A stretch of DNA of 64,000 bases from Anniella stebbinsi (taxonomy: Eukaryota; Chordata; Lepidosauria; Squamata; Anniellidae): the NCBI GenBank assembly GCA_029215795.1, contig JARDYH010000002.1, positions 271,010,310 to 271,074,309 on the forward strand, in the 5' to 3' direction. The notes beneath the pieces are model-generated. The model ran no database searches. It was not told where the DNA came from and was given only the letters and a program-made list of their open reading frames with translations. Every line of letters begins with the position of its first letter. Position 1 is the first letter of the stretch. Below, piece after piece: positions 1 through 11,482 of the stretch. The position numbers and the translations under genes were made by a program.

Positions 1-1181
1 CATTTGATTTCAAAAGCTTTCAGGAGGTAAGTTGTAAGACTTTTTAACTTGGTCTACCTTTCAATAAGGTTTATGCTTTTACTCGAAAGAAGGTTCCCCA
101 ATGTGAAGGCCCAAGCCTTCAGAATGGGTTATGCTAACGTTTTTAAAGGAATTAGGCCCCGAAGTTATCCGATTTACAACTTTTACCAAAATTGCCCATA
201 TTCTTAATGCTCGTAGTCAAGTTTATTGAAGATACAACTGTCAGTGGTTCTACGTTATGATCCAGCAAAGCAAATCTCATCTTCTTATAAGCTTACTCCA
301 AGAAAGAAGAGAAATATAATACTTAAAACAAGGTCTGGAAGCAAAAATGTACCACTTATCTGGTGTCACTGGGAAATGGAACACTAAAGCATCAGGTGAT
401 GTCAAGTGAAAGAAAATTACTAACTAAGAAATTGCTTGAAAAATTGTATGGGTCTTTCCACTCTCCGAGGCCAAAGTGATGAACTTTAGAGGGCATGTGG
501 GTGCTAACATAGGAAGGATAAGGAGAGCAATGAAATGGGCTGGGTAAAGATAACCTCCTGGAAGATGGCCCTGTTAAGGAGGATAAAGTGTTATCTTGCT
601 TCATGCCCCATCATTGTGACATTCAGCCCTGGGCAAAGCCTTCAGTAAACATGACAATGTAAAGTCTACAGGTGAAGAAACCTGCTTTTCGCCACTCTGA
701 ACAAACTATTGAAGGGGGGTTTAACGCCAGAAGACAGTTGGGATGTTTAGACAAGTGCAGTTTTAATCTAATCGGAACACATATGTCATCAGACCATTTT
801 ACTGTCAGTTGAAACAGGCCTAGATTTAGGACCCCAAACGGACTAGATCCCACTGCAGTGTTTACAGCTGCATTTTATGTCAGAAACTTAACTTTGAAAA
901 GCTGATTGTTTTCCACGTAACAGATCCTTCATTGTTTTACTCCAACAATAACTCTCTTATACTGATTAAGTTCAATTCTCAAAATTGCAGAGATTTTCTT
1001 TTTCTAATTTGAACTGTATTTTGCTCAGTTTATAAATAAAAATAGAAATATGCAATTTCAAATCTGTGTTTGAACCCAACCCCATGATGCCTTCCAATTA
1101 TGATTTATATTTTATAATAGTAAGAAGCTCTTAAAATGTGGGCAAAATTTTAACTCTCTCCTACTAAAATTATGAGATTTA

Positions 1182-1265
1182 CAGCACAATCCTACACATA
1201 ATTTATTGGGGGGAAATATGTTCAATGGGGCTTACTCCCTAGTAAGTGTGTTTAGGATTGCAGTC
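1182..1265. repeat. Palindromic TGCAATCC / AGTAAG repeat
   Basis: Same family as 5815-5893. It opens with CAGCACAATCCTACACA and closes with TTTAGGATTGCAGTC, and has the inner GGGGCTTACTCCCTAGTAAG. Confidence 0.75.
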
Positions 1266-2679
1266 AATAACCTGGTTTGCACATAATGCCAACCCATGGT
1301 TTAAACAACCCTTGGGCTGTCATGCACAAGTGGGAAAGGGTGGGTGCGCTGCCCCCCCATGCACATACCACTTCTGCTTTATAAACAACAAACTATGATC
1401 AGCTCATTCATAGGTTGTTAGCATGTTGTCTGAACATAGACCTGTTGGGTTGTTCATGGCTTAAACAACCCATGCTTGGTTCTTAGATTAACTGAGTTGT
1501 TTAATTCACAAATAACTCTAAGTGTTTGGATTTGGATGTCACCCTAACAAAATAGAACATGGGGCTTGTATGTTGTTTACAGAAGCCAGAAGTAGCTCGT
1601 ATGCAGTGCATGGCCCTGCAAATCATAGGCTAATTAACCCAAGATTCGCTGCTGAATACCACCGTTATGTGCAAACAGGCCCTTACAGTGCTGTCCTATA
1701 CATGTCTGCTCAGAAGCAAGTACGACTGATAAGAGAGTATAGGACTGCAGTCTGTAAGTGACAACTATAACCTGCATCACATCCTATTTTATAAATGAAA
1801 TGTGTTTTATTCATCTAGCAGATTTCCTTTTCTAGTGCCTATACTGAGATTATGGACAGTCCCTTTGATTTTTTATTGGCTTTAAATTATTGGGGGTTGC
1901 TAAAATAGTATTTGATTAATTTACTTAAGAGAACTGCTGGGAAAAGCAATCCTAAAGTTGTGTGTGTGTGAGAGATCCTTGGAAGAGGTACCACCACTTC
2001 CTAAGCTCTGACAGCTCACAGCCAAGGGGAAAAGCCGAGAGGGCCACCTTTGTACGGGTGTGCGTATGTGTACCTCCTTAGCTGCCCTTTCTTTTTCCTC
2101 CTCCTTCCCAGTGGTTTCAACAGGAGGCAAAAAAACTACACCAGCTTCAGATAGTTTCCCTCCCGTGACAGGGCTGTGTTAAGGGAACAGGAGAGCTTTG
2201 GATCCCAGGCTTCCTGCGATCCGCCCTGATGTGCCCCTTTTCACCCTCTACTCCTGTCAGAGAAGCGATGGAGGAACGACGGTGATGGAGCTTTCTGCCC
2301 CTGCAACATGGAGGTCTCCAGCAGTGGTCCTCACGCTCCACTTGCACACCTTGCTCCCTTCACTGATCACTGAAGCTGGCCTACAGAATACGTTTAACAC
2401 GAGAAGCCTCACTTAACTAGCAGCTGTATTTTTCATTTCAACGGTCCACACTCAGAATTCAGGGCACATTTAGCTCAACCCACATTCTCTAAAGAGTGGT
2501 GAGAATTAGCATTCCATTCTGTTGAGCACAGATCTATGCTGGAGCAATGTTTTGTTTGTGTGGAAATGTATTTGAACCACTGATGTGCTATGCAGTTTCC
2601 ACGCTACTGTTCTACTCTCTATAAGCAGCTGTAAGATATGGTAGAAGAAACTCATGTATGAGACAAATAAGCTAAGCCC

Positions 2680-2683
<4 letters not shown>

Positions 2684-2722
<39 letters not shown>
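2684..2722. repeat. (TA)n microsatellite
   Basis: An uninterrupted run of about 19 TA units lies downstream of DNAJB12 exon 3, inside the intron. Confidence 0.97.
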
Positions 2723-2901
2723 CCAGATTTTTGAAGCGTTTGCAATGACAGATAATTAATTATAACCCATTCCACCCCTTCTCCAATACTTTAATACACT
2801 CTACCCTGCAATCCTAACGCTCACCAGTTGATGTCTGCCACCCCAAGCTGCAGTTTTCACAGTAGGATGAATTGGCTCGTGAAACAAAAATGGCACTTTA
2901 C

Positions 2902-3047
2902 CTTTAAAGGCCTCTGTAGCACCCGGCGCATGGTTCTTATCTGGGTGAAATTTCAGCGCTAATTTCCTGTATGCCTTTTTCAAGTCTTCATCAGAGGCAT
3001 CTCTGCTCACACCCAGAATTTCATAATAGTCTTTACACTGTTTCACC
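2902..3047 (-). CDS. DNAJB12: DNAJB12 exon 3: J domain with HPD motif
   Basis: This exon encodes most of the J domain of DNAJB12, an Hsp40 co-chaperone of the ER membrane that stimulates Hsc70 ATPase activity on the cytosolic face during membrane-protein quality control. The translation completes Arg103 of the gene model and runs through DYYEILGV (about residues 109-116), the helix [18 protein letters not shown], and [10 protein letters not shown]. The catalytic HPD tripeptide is at residues 137-139. The exon starts after a minus-strand CTAG acceptor (3048-3049) and ends before GTAAAG at 2896-2901. It is 146 nt and leaves phase 1. The residue choice ([22 protein letters not shown]) fits DNAJB12 better than the paralogue DNAJB14, which in memory has a different segment before the J domain. 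Identification is from family knowledge, not a search. Confidence 0.95.
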
Positions 3048-3282
3048 CTAGAAGTCAAGCAGACAAAAGCAGTCAATGCAAGATATTCTACGTACAGGTA
3101 GCTTAATTTTCCCTTCCCCCCACCTCTGCCCCAAATTAAAACTCATGCTAATACTTCCCCATAGTTTTACTACCTTCATGGTTTCAAAAGTATTTATCAA
3201 TACTTTGTCATTAACCAGGGCATCAATTCAATGTTTTACGTCCTGGCAGAGGTCCAGCCAGGTGCTACTCACCTTCAGCAAG

Positions 3283-3285
<3 letters not shown>

Positions 3286-3330
<45 letters not shown>
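3286..3330 (+). repeat. (CAG)14 microsatellite, CTG on gene strand
   Basis: Fourteen uninterrupted CAG units followed by one CAA lie in DNAJB12 intron 2, about 240 bp upstream of the exon 3 acceptor. On the transcribed strand of the gene the tract reads CTG. Confidence 0.97.
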
Positions 3331-3331
<1 letters not shown>

Positions 3332-3919
3332 CCTCTTGCAAGTCCTAAGCTGCCAACTGCACTTTGTCCTTCTCTCTTCTAGCCTTCAAGTGCTACTACC
3401 CCTTTAAGGGTAGAAGAGAGAGAAACAGAGCTGTGGGTGCAGCTGGCTCAGCACTGGCCGAGCTTTACGGGCTAGAAGCAGTGTTCCACAAACGTTTTGA
3501 ACCAGCCCCCCCCCCCCCCCCCCGCTAAACCTTCTCTACTCACTGGCATCCATTTCTTTAGCAGGCGGAGCTGCACATGACAAGGCCTGCGGACTGGGGC
3601 ACTCATCCAGCCAATCCTGATTTCCCCTGCAAAATCAACCCACCAGGGAAGAAGCCACTGGGGCTAGAAACGGCCATATGGCCCCTGTGTCTCCGCAAGG
3701 GGTTTGCTGCAAAGCTCAACTTCTGTGGCTGGGAGAAAAGACTCTCTTACTCGCCCAGCTGCAGCATCCTTGGGCTCCATCCACAGAAATCACTCTGAGG
3801 AATATGGCCTTGACAGTAATGATTCAGAAGACCACTGCCCACTCCTGGCATTCTGCTGCCTGCACTGCTCCTGAGCTTAACTGCACCCACCCCTGGCGCT
3901 GCCAGAGCAATGGAGCACA

Positions 3920-4105
3920 ATAGAAACACAGGAAGCTGCTTATACTGAGGTCCATCTAGCCCAGTATTGTTGCCACTGACTGGCAGGGGCTCTCCCAGAT
4001 TCCAGGCAAGGCTCCTTCCTAGCCCTACCTGGAGGTGCCGAGGATTGAACCTGAGACCTTCTGCATACAAAGCACGATCTGTACCACTGAGCCAGGGCCC
4101 CTCCC
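3920..4105 (-). repeat. tRNA-derived SINE
   Basis: Read on the minus strand, the element has an A-box-like stretch (TGGCTCAGTGGTACAG), a B-box-like stretch (CTCAGGTTCAATCC) and the tail features of sauropsid tRNA SINEs: ACCTCAGTATAAGCAGCTTCC near the 3' end. The same family recurs at 4545-4713, 11113-11302, 20510-20659, 30180-30398, 51478-51645 and 60553-60745. Confidence 0.8.
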
Positions 4106-4544
4106 CAACAGTGGCACTGCTTCTGTCTCTTCTGGCCTTAAAGAAAGAATTCTCAAGCTGTGGGGAAACTAGGAACCAGCAGTGCAGGCGGAATTCTCCT
4201 AAATTATTTCCATGTTAGGGTACGGGTGCCTCTGAAAACAGAGTCCACTGATTTCTATGGGCACAAGGGCTTTACAGCACCCACGCCTTGCCCTTAAAGA
4301 CTTTCCCATTCATCTCAATAGGATAAGAAGAGCTGCCCGCCAGTTTGCTTGTGCAGGAAGTCTGCCCGCTAGTCTAATGACTGAGGAAGCCTGCAGATGC
4401 AAGAGCACCATGTGGAGCTCAGGGTCGGAGGGCAAGCATGCTATATGCATTGTAGCTACTGCCCTACAATATATTGCTTGCAATTCAAAAACCTGGCACT
4501 AAACACGCAAATATCCTGGTGGGAAGTAAGTAAGCTCTGCATGT

Positions 4545-4713
4545 ACACTGGAAACTGCCTTAGACCGACTCAGACCATTTGGTCCATCAAGTCTGGCTAC
4601 TGGCTACTCTGACTGCCAGCGATTCTCCAGGACCTTGGGCAGAGGCTTTTTGATTTTTATACGGAGAAACCAGAGACTGAACCTGGGAGTTTCTGCATGC
4701 AAAGCTTATGCTT
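4545..4713 (-). repeat. tRNA-derived SINE, truncated
   Basis: A second minus-strand copy with the B-box-like CCCAGGTTCAGTCTC and the tail ending in CAGTTTCCAGTG. Its promoter end stops abruptly where the CR1 3' terminus begins at 4714, so one element truncated or inserted at the edge of the other. Confidence 0.7.
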
Positions 4714-5370
4714 TCATAGAATCATAGAATAGTAGAGTTGGAAGGGGCCTATAGGGCTATCAAGTCCAACCCCCTGCTCAATGCAGGAATCCACCTTAAA
4801 GCATCCCTGACAGAGGTATGTCCAGCTGCCTCTTGAAGGCCTGTCGGGTGGGCGAGCCCACGACCTCCCTAGGTAATTGCTGCTCTAATAGTCTCTAATA
4901 CTGCTCTAATAGTCAGGATGTTTTTCCTGATGTCCAGCCAGAATCTGGCTTCCTGTCACTTGAACCCATTCTTCTGGATCCTGCACTCTGGGATGATCGA
5001 GAAAAGATCCTGGCCCTCCTCTGCGTTTCAAGTATTTAAAGAGTGTTATCATGTTTCCCCTCAGTCTTCTCTTCTTCAGGCTAAACATACCCAGTTCTTT
5101 CAGTCACTCCTCACAGAGTTTTGTTTCCAGATCCACGGTCATCCTCACTGCTCTCCCCTGAACCCCCTCCAGCTTGTCTGCCTCCTTCTTGAAGTGTGGT
5201 GCCCAGAACTGGACACAATACTCAAGATGAGGCCTAACCAGTGCCGAATAGAAGGGAACCAGTACCTCACGCGATTTGGAAGCTATACTTTTCTATTACT
5301 GCAGCCCAAAATAGCATTTGTTTTTTTTTTTTTTGTTTTTTTGCAGTCACATCACACTGTTTAGCCCTGA
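4714..5370 (-). mobile_element. CR1 LINE, 3' end
   Basis: The minus strand ends in the CR1 signature repeat ATTCTATGATTCTATGA at 4714-4730. A reading frame just upstream contains KKRRLRGNMITLFKYLK at about 4990-5085, the usual end of the CR1 reverse transcriptase ORF, before the 3' UTR. Only the last 650 bp or so are present, so the copy is 5'-truncated, as is normal for CR1. The gene is not intact. Confidence 0.88.
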
Positions 5371-5814
5371 ACTATACCCCACAGGAAGATTCAATCCCTC
5401 TATGTGCAGGGATTCCAGGATTTCTGGTCTCTTTCTGCCTGCACCACAGTGAGATATATTAAATGTCAGTACATCACATTCTGACAGGTATGCAGCCTCA
5501 CCAGAGCCACTTCTGGGAGCAATCTAGAGAACTGGTCCTTACAGATCTGGTTCAACCCAATGAAAATGTTGCCACCAAGTGACAAAAGCCTGCATTACAC
5601 CAAAGAAAAGAATCCAGGAAAAGGCCTGACTACACTTTATCCAGAACTCATCATTAGCAGTTAGCTTCAAGACCCAGATCAACACTAAGAATAACATATA
5701 AAGAAGTGATCTTCTCCAATTCAAACCAAACAGAATGGTATGAAAGGACTATTAAAAACAACAAAAGATTAAGGTTTTAATTTATAAGAAACCAATACAA
5801 CTAGTCTTGCAATT

Positions 5815-5893
5815 GCAATCCAATTCATGTTCACTCAGAAGTAAGCTCATTGGTTTCAATGGGACTTACTCCCAGGCAAGTACATACAGGGTT
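5815..5893. repeat. Palindromic TGCAATCC / AGTAAG repeat
   Basis: A short imperfect palindrome with GCAATCC at one end, GGTTACAGC at the other and facing copies of TCAGAAGTAAG and CTTACTCCCAGG around a central AATGGG. Related copies lie at 1182-1265, 12650-12840, 18675-18770, 27548-27650 and 42421-42494. Confidence 0.75.
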
Positions 5894-6107
5894 ACAGCTG
5901 AAGTGTGAAAGCACCCAATACAGTTCTACTCCTGAAGCTAAAGGTTTGTCCCTGAGCACCATCTAAATCCATCTGTGAATCATATGTAAGCCCATGTGCA
6001 TTCGCTGGAGGAACAGTGGAATTCAAGTGTAAGAAACAAAATGAGCCCAGTGCCTCCCAAAATGCATGAGAAATAATTAGTCCCCATAATAGAGATACCA
6101 AAAAAGA

Positions 6108-6222
6108 GAGACTCATCTCAGGATGCTAGACAGGTTTTGTTAGTAAAAAGCTTTGGGGGCTTTTTACTATCGGGCTTTTTACTAATAAACCCTGTCCAGC
6201 ATCTTGAGCTGACTCTCTTGTT
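6108..6222. repeat. Long imperfect hairpin, MITE-like
   Basis: Two arms facing each other around a short G-rich and T-rich loop: the left arm contains GATGCTAGACAGGTTTTGTT followed by AGTAAAAAGC, and the right arm reads GCTTTTTACTAATAAACCC followed by TGTCCAGCATC. Pairing continues outward with GAGACTCATCTCAG against CTTGAGCTGACTCTC. The structure is typical of a very short foldback transposon; its family is unknown to me. Confidence 0.75.
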
Positions 6223-6514
6223 TGAGTTCACGTTGGATGCTCACCCGCCTCTGTACCCCCATAATCGTGATAAAAACCACAGAGATCCAACCTTCAGATC
6301 CAAGGTTACTTAAATTCTGATTGTAAAGTTAATAAATCAAGTTAATAATAAATCAAGTTAATAAAGTTAATAGATCAAGATGAAAAAGCAGTCCCAAAGA
6401 TTAGGGCTCTCCGACAGGGAATGTCCTGCCATTCTTTGTGCATCAGCTCCTGCCCAGGTGCTATGCTCCTCAAAAGAATCCTATTCCAACTTCTGTGTAA
6501 TTTGTTATGGATGT

Positions 6515-6622
6515 TATTGGTGTTTTTAATGTTCAATGTTTTTAATTTTTGTAAACCACCCAGAGAGCTTCAGCTATGGGGCGGTATATAAATGGAATGA
6601 ATAAATAAATAAATAAATAAAT
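6515..6622 (+). mobile_element. LINE 3' end with AAATA tail
   Basis: The stretch contains GTAAACCACCCAGAGAGCTT, then GGGGCGGTATATAAATG and an (AAATA)-type tail. The same 3' end is seen at about 12725-12800 and, in reverse, at 38777-39095. It resembles L2/CR1-like LINE tails in squamates. Confidence 0.65.
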
Positions 6623-8332
6623 CTCCTTCCTCAGAAAAGTTCAGCAGGCTTACTCTATATTGGTGTTTAGGAAGCCAGCAAAGACTGTTAGGCTCTGGAA
6701 AATGTTTAGAGAAATGTTTCCCCCCCCTCCCACTCAGGCTCTATCAAAAGTCTTTATTGGGACTATTATGCTGCTGTGTCGGGTCTGTCCTTTTGTTGCC
6801 TTGTGCTTTAGTTCTCATTTTAATGTGCTGTATATTTTAGTGACTGCACGCTTTATTCACTGACATATACATTGTATTCAGCCGGGTGGAGAGGTGTGAC
6901 GCTTGAAAGCAACATAAAAGAATGTTAAAAAACAAACCAACCAACCGTTCTCTTCACTGGTGGAATTGCAGGGTCTTCGGCAAGAGCAGCCCTGCTGTTT
7001 CCAATTGTCATGATGATGCATACGGGGGCTTCCACATAGATGATGCTCCCCTGTGGCTATGTTGCTACAGATCTCGTGTTGGCAACAAGGTTCCCATGGG
7101 TGCCACAACGCCCCACCCCGACATCCCCAAAGTGCCCCCTGAGCCCCCCTGCCCGCCCAAGTGTCATTATTGCTTAAGTTTAAAAAACATTGTCTTTGGC
7201 AGCAGGGAAGCAGATCGCCAGTTTCCAGCCACCACACCCTCTTCTTTTTCTTTCCCCAGCCTGCCTCTGGAAGCCATGTGTGCTCAGAACATCCTTTGGA
7301 AAGGAAAGGGGTAGAGCTGGAAGCCTGAGCTCTGCTTTCCAGCCTGTCTGGCTTGTGAGTTGGACAACTAAACCCCCCCCCTTTTCTTTTTTTTTTTAAA
7401 GAATTGTAAGAAAAGCAACCCTGCCACTGCCTGAGAAACGTTGAGGGCTGGGGTAGGTACAGTTGGGGGGGCTGGAGGGAAATGGGGACCAGCCTGGGGT
7501 GGGGGGGAAGAGCAGCAACTAGGGGTGTTTTGCCTGGGCTTTGTGAGCATTGTGCCTGTGCACTTGGTTGGGGGGGGGTAGTTTTGCGTTTTGGCGTTTT
7601 GGCGGGAGGTCGTTTTACCTCTCTGCCTGTGGTTTTGGTTGAGTCCGTGTTTGTTGGGGGGATGCAGTTTGGCCTGTGTGTGCACATGTCTGTGTCTGGG
7701 GAGGCTAGTTTGCCTCTGTGTGTGTGTGTTATTGTGGGGCAGGGGGCTCTGACCAGCACCAGTTTTCCTTCAACGAAATGGGTATTTGCTTGTGCTCTGT
7801 GAGGGCAAATATGGCTTTGGGGTCTCTGGCCCAACATCTGCCTTGCGCAAGTCAGTTTATCTTTTGTGACTAGGCAGGGCCCCCATAGCAGCCACTTTAT
7901 GGTGGTGCCGATGACGGTTTCTCACCAGCTGTGGTCCAATGATAGGAGCCCCTTGTAGTTTCCCCTCTTTTTCACCACGGCAACCTACTTGTTCACTTGC
8001 TTCTTGTGGTGATGAGGAGGAGGAAGAGGAGGAACAAGAGGTGCCCCGGCCTACTCGCTGCCTGGCTCTCAGCCTGTCAAGCAAGCAAGCAAGCAAGCGG
8101 TTGCAATGACGAGAAAGTGGAGGAGGAGCCAGAGCAGCTGGTGACCGTGGCAGTGAGAAGGTGGACTCACTGAAGGAGGTGGACCGTCGGGGGTTGCCTT
8201 GCCCAAAGTCCCACAAAAACCTGGAGCTGGGTCTGAGCCTCCCTCCTACCTCCAACTGCGACTGAAAAAATTCTGTGCGACAATAACCTAGGGCTACCTG
8301 ACAGACAGTCAAAATTGGAATGAGGCACTTAC

Positions 8333-8507
8333 CTCTTAACTGCATCTACCTGATCCTGAGTGTAACCTTTACTGATATCCCCACCTGCCTCTCCATTGGC
8401 TGAAGTGAAGTCGCCACTCATTTTTCTACGGTTGGGGTTTGTGGGTTCCTTGGCCTGGGAATGGCCATTTGAGGACTGTCCACTCTTGGTGAGAGAGTCA
8501 AGTAGCA
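8333..8507 (-). CDS. DNAJB12: DNAJB12 exon 2: linker before J domain
   Basis: This exon encodes residues 45-102 of the gene model plus two bases of Arg103. It begins with VLLDSLTKSGQ and ends with KGYTQDQVDAVK. This low-complexity, Ser/Asn/Gly-rich linker connects the N-terminal region to the J domain. The segment SANGEAGG followed by KGYT is characteristic of DNAJB12. The acceptor is TTGTAG just before 8507 on the minus strand and the donor is GTAAGT at 8327-8332. Length is 175 nt, and the phase matches both neighbours exactly (44 codons plus 1 nt before, R split 2+1 after). The linker diverges more from mammalian DNAJB12 than the J domain does, as expected for a disordered segment. Confidence 0.93.
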
Positions 8508-11112
8508 CTACAAGGAGGAAAACACAGCGTTGAGTCAAATTGGTTGCCCTCTTCCAAATCTTCCATTTCTGCCACAGTTGCTACCAAACATTCTCTTATA
8601 TCTTGCTCACCACTTTTCTGGTCCTTTCCTACAAAGCTTCAATACCAAGAAACTAGAGCTGGCTGAGGTATCTACTCTTACATCTGGATATATCCAGAAC
8701 ACCAGTTGATACAAATCATTTGTTGTCTAATAGCTTCATGCCAACAAATCAATCATCAATTAAGCTTTGGGTTTGTCTATAAGTTCAGTTTCAATGAGAG
8801 GGTAAGAAGCAAGATAAAAGTTAGAGAAAGAGCCCCTTGATAACCAGGGGATCTTGCATTATATACATTTATTTTTTATGAATATGTGAAAATGCAAACA
8901 CTGTTACAGGTAGAGCTGAAGATTCCCTGCAAATGGTTGGGAGACCCATAGCAGAATGATAGGCTCATGACACACTGGGATACCTCTTGCTTGTATTAGA
9001 GCCCCAAATGAGGTTAATGATGCAGAATATTTATTCATTTATATCCTCCTCTTCTTCAGCACAAGATAGCTTTCAACTATCAAAGCAATATACATAAAGT
9101 AATTAAAACAATACATTAAAACCAAGAAAGCATCACAAGACACAAGCTGGCTCGTTATACATATAAGGAATTTTTTTTGGTACTATCGCTTGTCCTAAGA
9201 AAATATCACCTTGGCTTACTTCTAATTTGGTTGGGTTTCTAAAATCCGGGGTTGAAAAATTTAGAGCTCCTGGATAACTAGGACTACGACAAGCCACAGA
9301 GAAAAGTATTAATGTCTTCCATCAAGAGCATAGATACCTCTTGTTATGTACCAAAGGATATCTAATTAAATAAAATAAATAAACCACAAATTGAAGTGCT
9401 TCTGGAGGGGGTGGGGGAGGGGCAGTGGCAGTGGCAGAAGAAAAGAAAAGAAACGTTATCATTTCCAATTCCACCTGATGATATTCCTTTACTTGGGAAG
9501 GAATACTGTGAGTGGAACTGGAACTATTAACTACATTGTATTCCAACAAGGTACATAAGATCGCAACAGTCACCATCTCTCAAACTTCACAAGGGTCGTA
9601 TAGAGTAACTCAGGTAATAGGTCAATCATTTAATTCTACTTCTGGAAAGAGCAGGGATCTCAAAAGCATGTAGACAACTCCCCATCATCCCCAGTTACCA
9701 TGACCAAAGATTTGGAAAGGCTACCTTACATGATCAAAAATAGTCCATCTAAGCCAACCTCTTCCAACCTGGAGTATTCCTGATATTTTGAACTACAACT
9801 CAGAACATTCCCGACAACTGGCCATGCTGGTTGGGGCTGATGGGAGTTAGAGTCCAAACATCTTGAGGGCACCAGGTTGCAGAAGGCTGCTGTACACCAA
9901 GCTCCTGTTAAAGGGACAAGAGCATACCAGGCTTGTTTCTTTCTGGTCATCACCCCATCACTATTAAAACAACTGCCTCTATTTTCCTGTCTTTAAAGAA
10001 TAAAGCCAGGAATAAATAAAGGCCTGGCATAGCGGCAGTAAGTTCTCACTTTCAATTATGAGCACAGTGTTACTTCTCAAATACTGTCACACTAGCTTTC
10101 ACCTGCTTGAGTTTTGCTTTTTTCCTCTGCCCTCCCAAACCCGTTTCCTTTTGTGCCATGCATTTTAGATTGAAAACCTGAGGGAACTGACTGCCTTATT
10201 ATTAATCTTTGTAAGTCACACAAGGAATCCATTTTTGGCTGTTCTGCTTTATGATTTAACTTTGCTTAGTAAAGAAAGATCTCTTTATAAGTCTAGACAA
10301 GTGCAAATAAGTTTGAAATGAGATCTAAAGTAAGTTGCAATGTGTTACATAACAAAGGGTAGATTCTTGCCATTTGTATGATCAGCATTTACAAGAGAGC
10401 CATTGTAGTCAACAGCATTGTGGCCATGCCCTCCCTACTCTTTAAAATTTAAATCCCAGATCAGCCATTCACTTGGTGGCATTACCTTTTTGGCTGACTT
10501 CTTCATTTGCAATAGGGCTAAAAAGTACCTACTTCACCGGGGTAGTTCTGAGGAGGAATGTGATACATACTCTAAGGGATTACACACCCTAAAGAGACAA
10601 TCCACAATTGAAAAATAAGTTAAGCATTTATTGCAGGCAGGTGTTATGCAAACATTGGAATGAACTACAGCTCTCCGCACTGAAAGTTCTTTTCCGCCCT
10701 ATCAAAGATTTCAACACTGGTTTTCTTCATTAGAACAAGATATATAATTATATCTTTAGATTATAAAAGACATAAAGGACACTTTATTAAAGCCTTAATT
10801 TCATTGGGTTTCTTTTCTGTCCTACTGAGATCTTCAATTAGGGAAGAATAAGTTAAAAAACGTTTTAAAAAAGTTGTGAAAGCATGCCAGACACAAACAA
10901 AAGAAAGTGGACTGACTTCCCAAGTAGAAAAACACTCTGATGTCCAATTACTTATGATTTCCAAGACTACCCTTTCCCCCCAACCGAGTGCACTCCAGAT
11001 GTGTTGGACAACAACCCCCATCATTCTCAGCCAGCATAGCCAATGTCCTTGCTAGCTTGGGAAGATAAGGCTATCAGTGGCTACTAGTCAGGATGGCTGT
11101 ATACTACCTTCA

Positions 11113-11302
11113 GTATGAGAGGGGCCATAGTTCAGTTGTAGAGCATTTGCTGTGCATGCAGGAGGTTCCCAGGTTTGATCCCTGGTATCTCCTGGAAGAA
11201 GTCCTGCCCAAATGTTGGATGGCCACTGTGCCAGTCACTGTTGACAATACTAGGCTAGATGAAGCAATGCTCTGACTCAGTATAAGTCAGCTTCCTATGT
11301 TT
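11113..11302 (+). repeat. tRNA-derived SINE
   Basis: The element begins with an A-box-like TAGTTCAGTTGTAGAGC, has a B-box-like CAGGTTTGATCCCTGG, and ends with CTCAGTATAAGTCAGCTTCC. It is the best preserved of the copies in the window. Confidence 0.82.
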
Positions 11303-11374
11303 CTAGAGGCAGTATGCTTCTATATACCAGTTGCTGGGGAACATGAGAGGAATGGTGCTATTGCACTCATGTCC

Positions 11375-11482
11375 TACTGGTGGGATTCCCACATGCACCT
11401 GGTTGACCACTGTGTGAACAGAATGCTGGACTAGATGGACACTTGGTCTGATCCACCATGGCTGTTCTTATGTTCTTACATC
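11375..11482 (+). repeat. SINE-like fragment
   Basis: The fragment carries ATGCTGGACTAGATGGACAC and ends GCTGTTCTTATGTTCTTA. This tail is widespread in squamates as I recall it. The related opposite-strand fragments at 13065-13215 and 26672-26810 share CCAGCATCCTGTTTC-like and AAGCCCACAAGCA motifs. Confidence 0.6.

Larger units (their letters stand above)
1..2901 (-). other. DNAJB12: DNAJB12 intron 3 (part), no exon seen
   Basis: This stretch lies downstream of the exon 3 splice donor of DNAJB12 and should be intronic. I looked on the minus strand for the next expected exon, the end of the J domain, and did not find it, so it probably lies left of position 1. The stretch holds a copy of a palindromic repeat near 1182-1265, a region rich in AACAACCCATG-like motifs at about 1270-1510 that resembles the element at 39818-40130, and a TA microsatellite at 2684-2722. 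The remainder shows no structure I can name. Confidence 0.6.
3048..8332 (-). other. DNAJB12: DNAJB12 intron 2 (5,285 bp)
   Basis: The intron holds a CTG repeat (CAG on the plus strand), a run of 18 C at 3506-3523, two minus-strand tRNA-type SINEs, a CR1 3' end, a palindromic repeat, a long hairpin at about 6108-6222, a LINE 3' tail at 6515-6622, and a G-rich, TG-rich low-complexity region at about 7370-7830. An open frame of 319 codons at 6878-7837 on the minus strand is described under findings and is not called as a gene. Confidence 0.85.

Noticed and set aside
2384..2420. Possible next DNAJB12 exon left of exon 3
   Set aside because: No minus-strand frame in 1-2900 matches the expected end of the J domain.
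3076..3348. Plus-strand open frame ending in a polyglutamine run
   Set aside because: The glutamines come from the CAG microsatellite on the strand opposite to DNAJB12; there is no start context or homology.
11113..11200. Possible functional tRNA gene from A and B box matches
   Set aside because: There is no cloverleaf with acceptor stem, and the sequence continues into the SINE body; the same holds for the other SINE copies.
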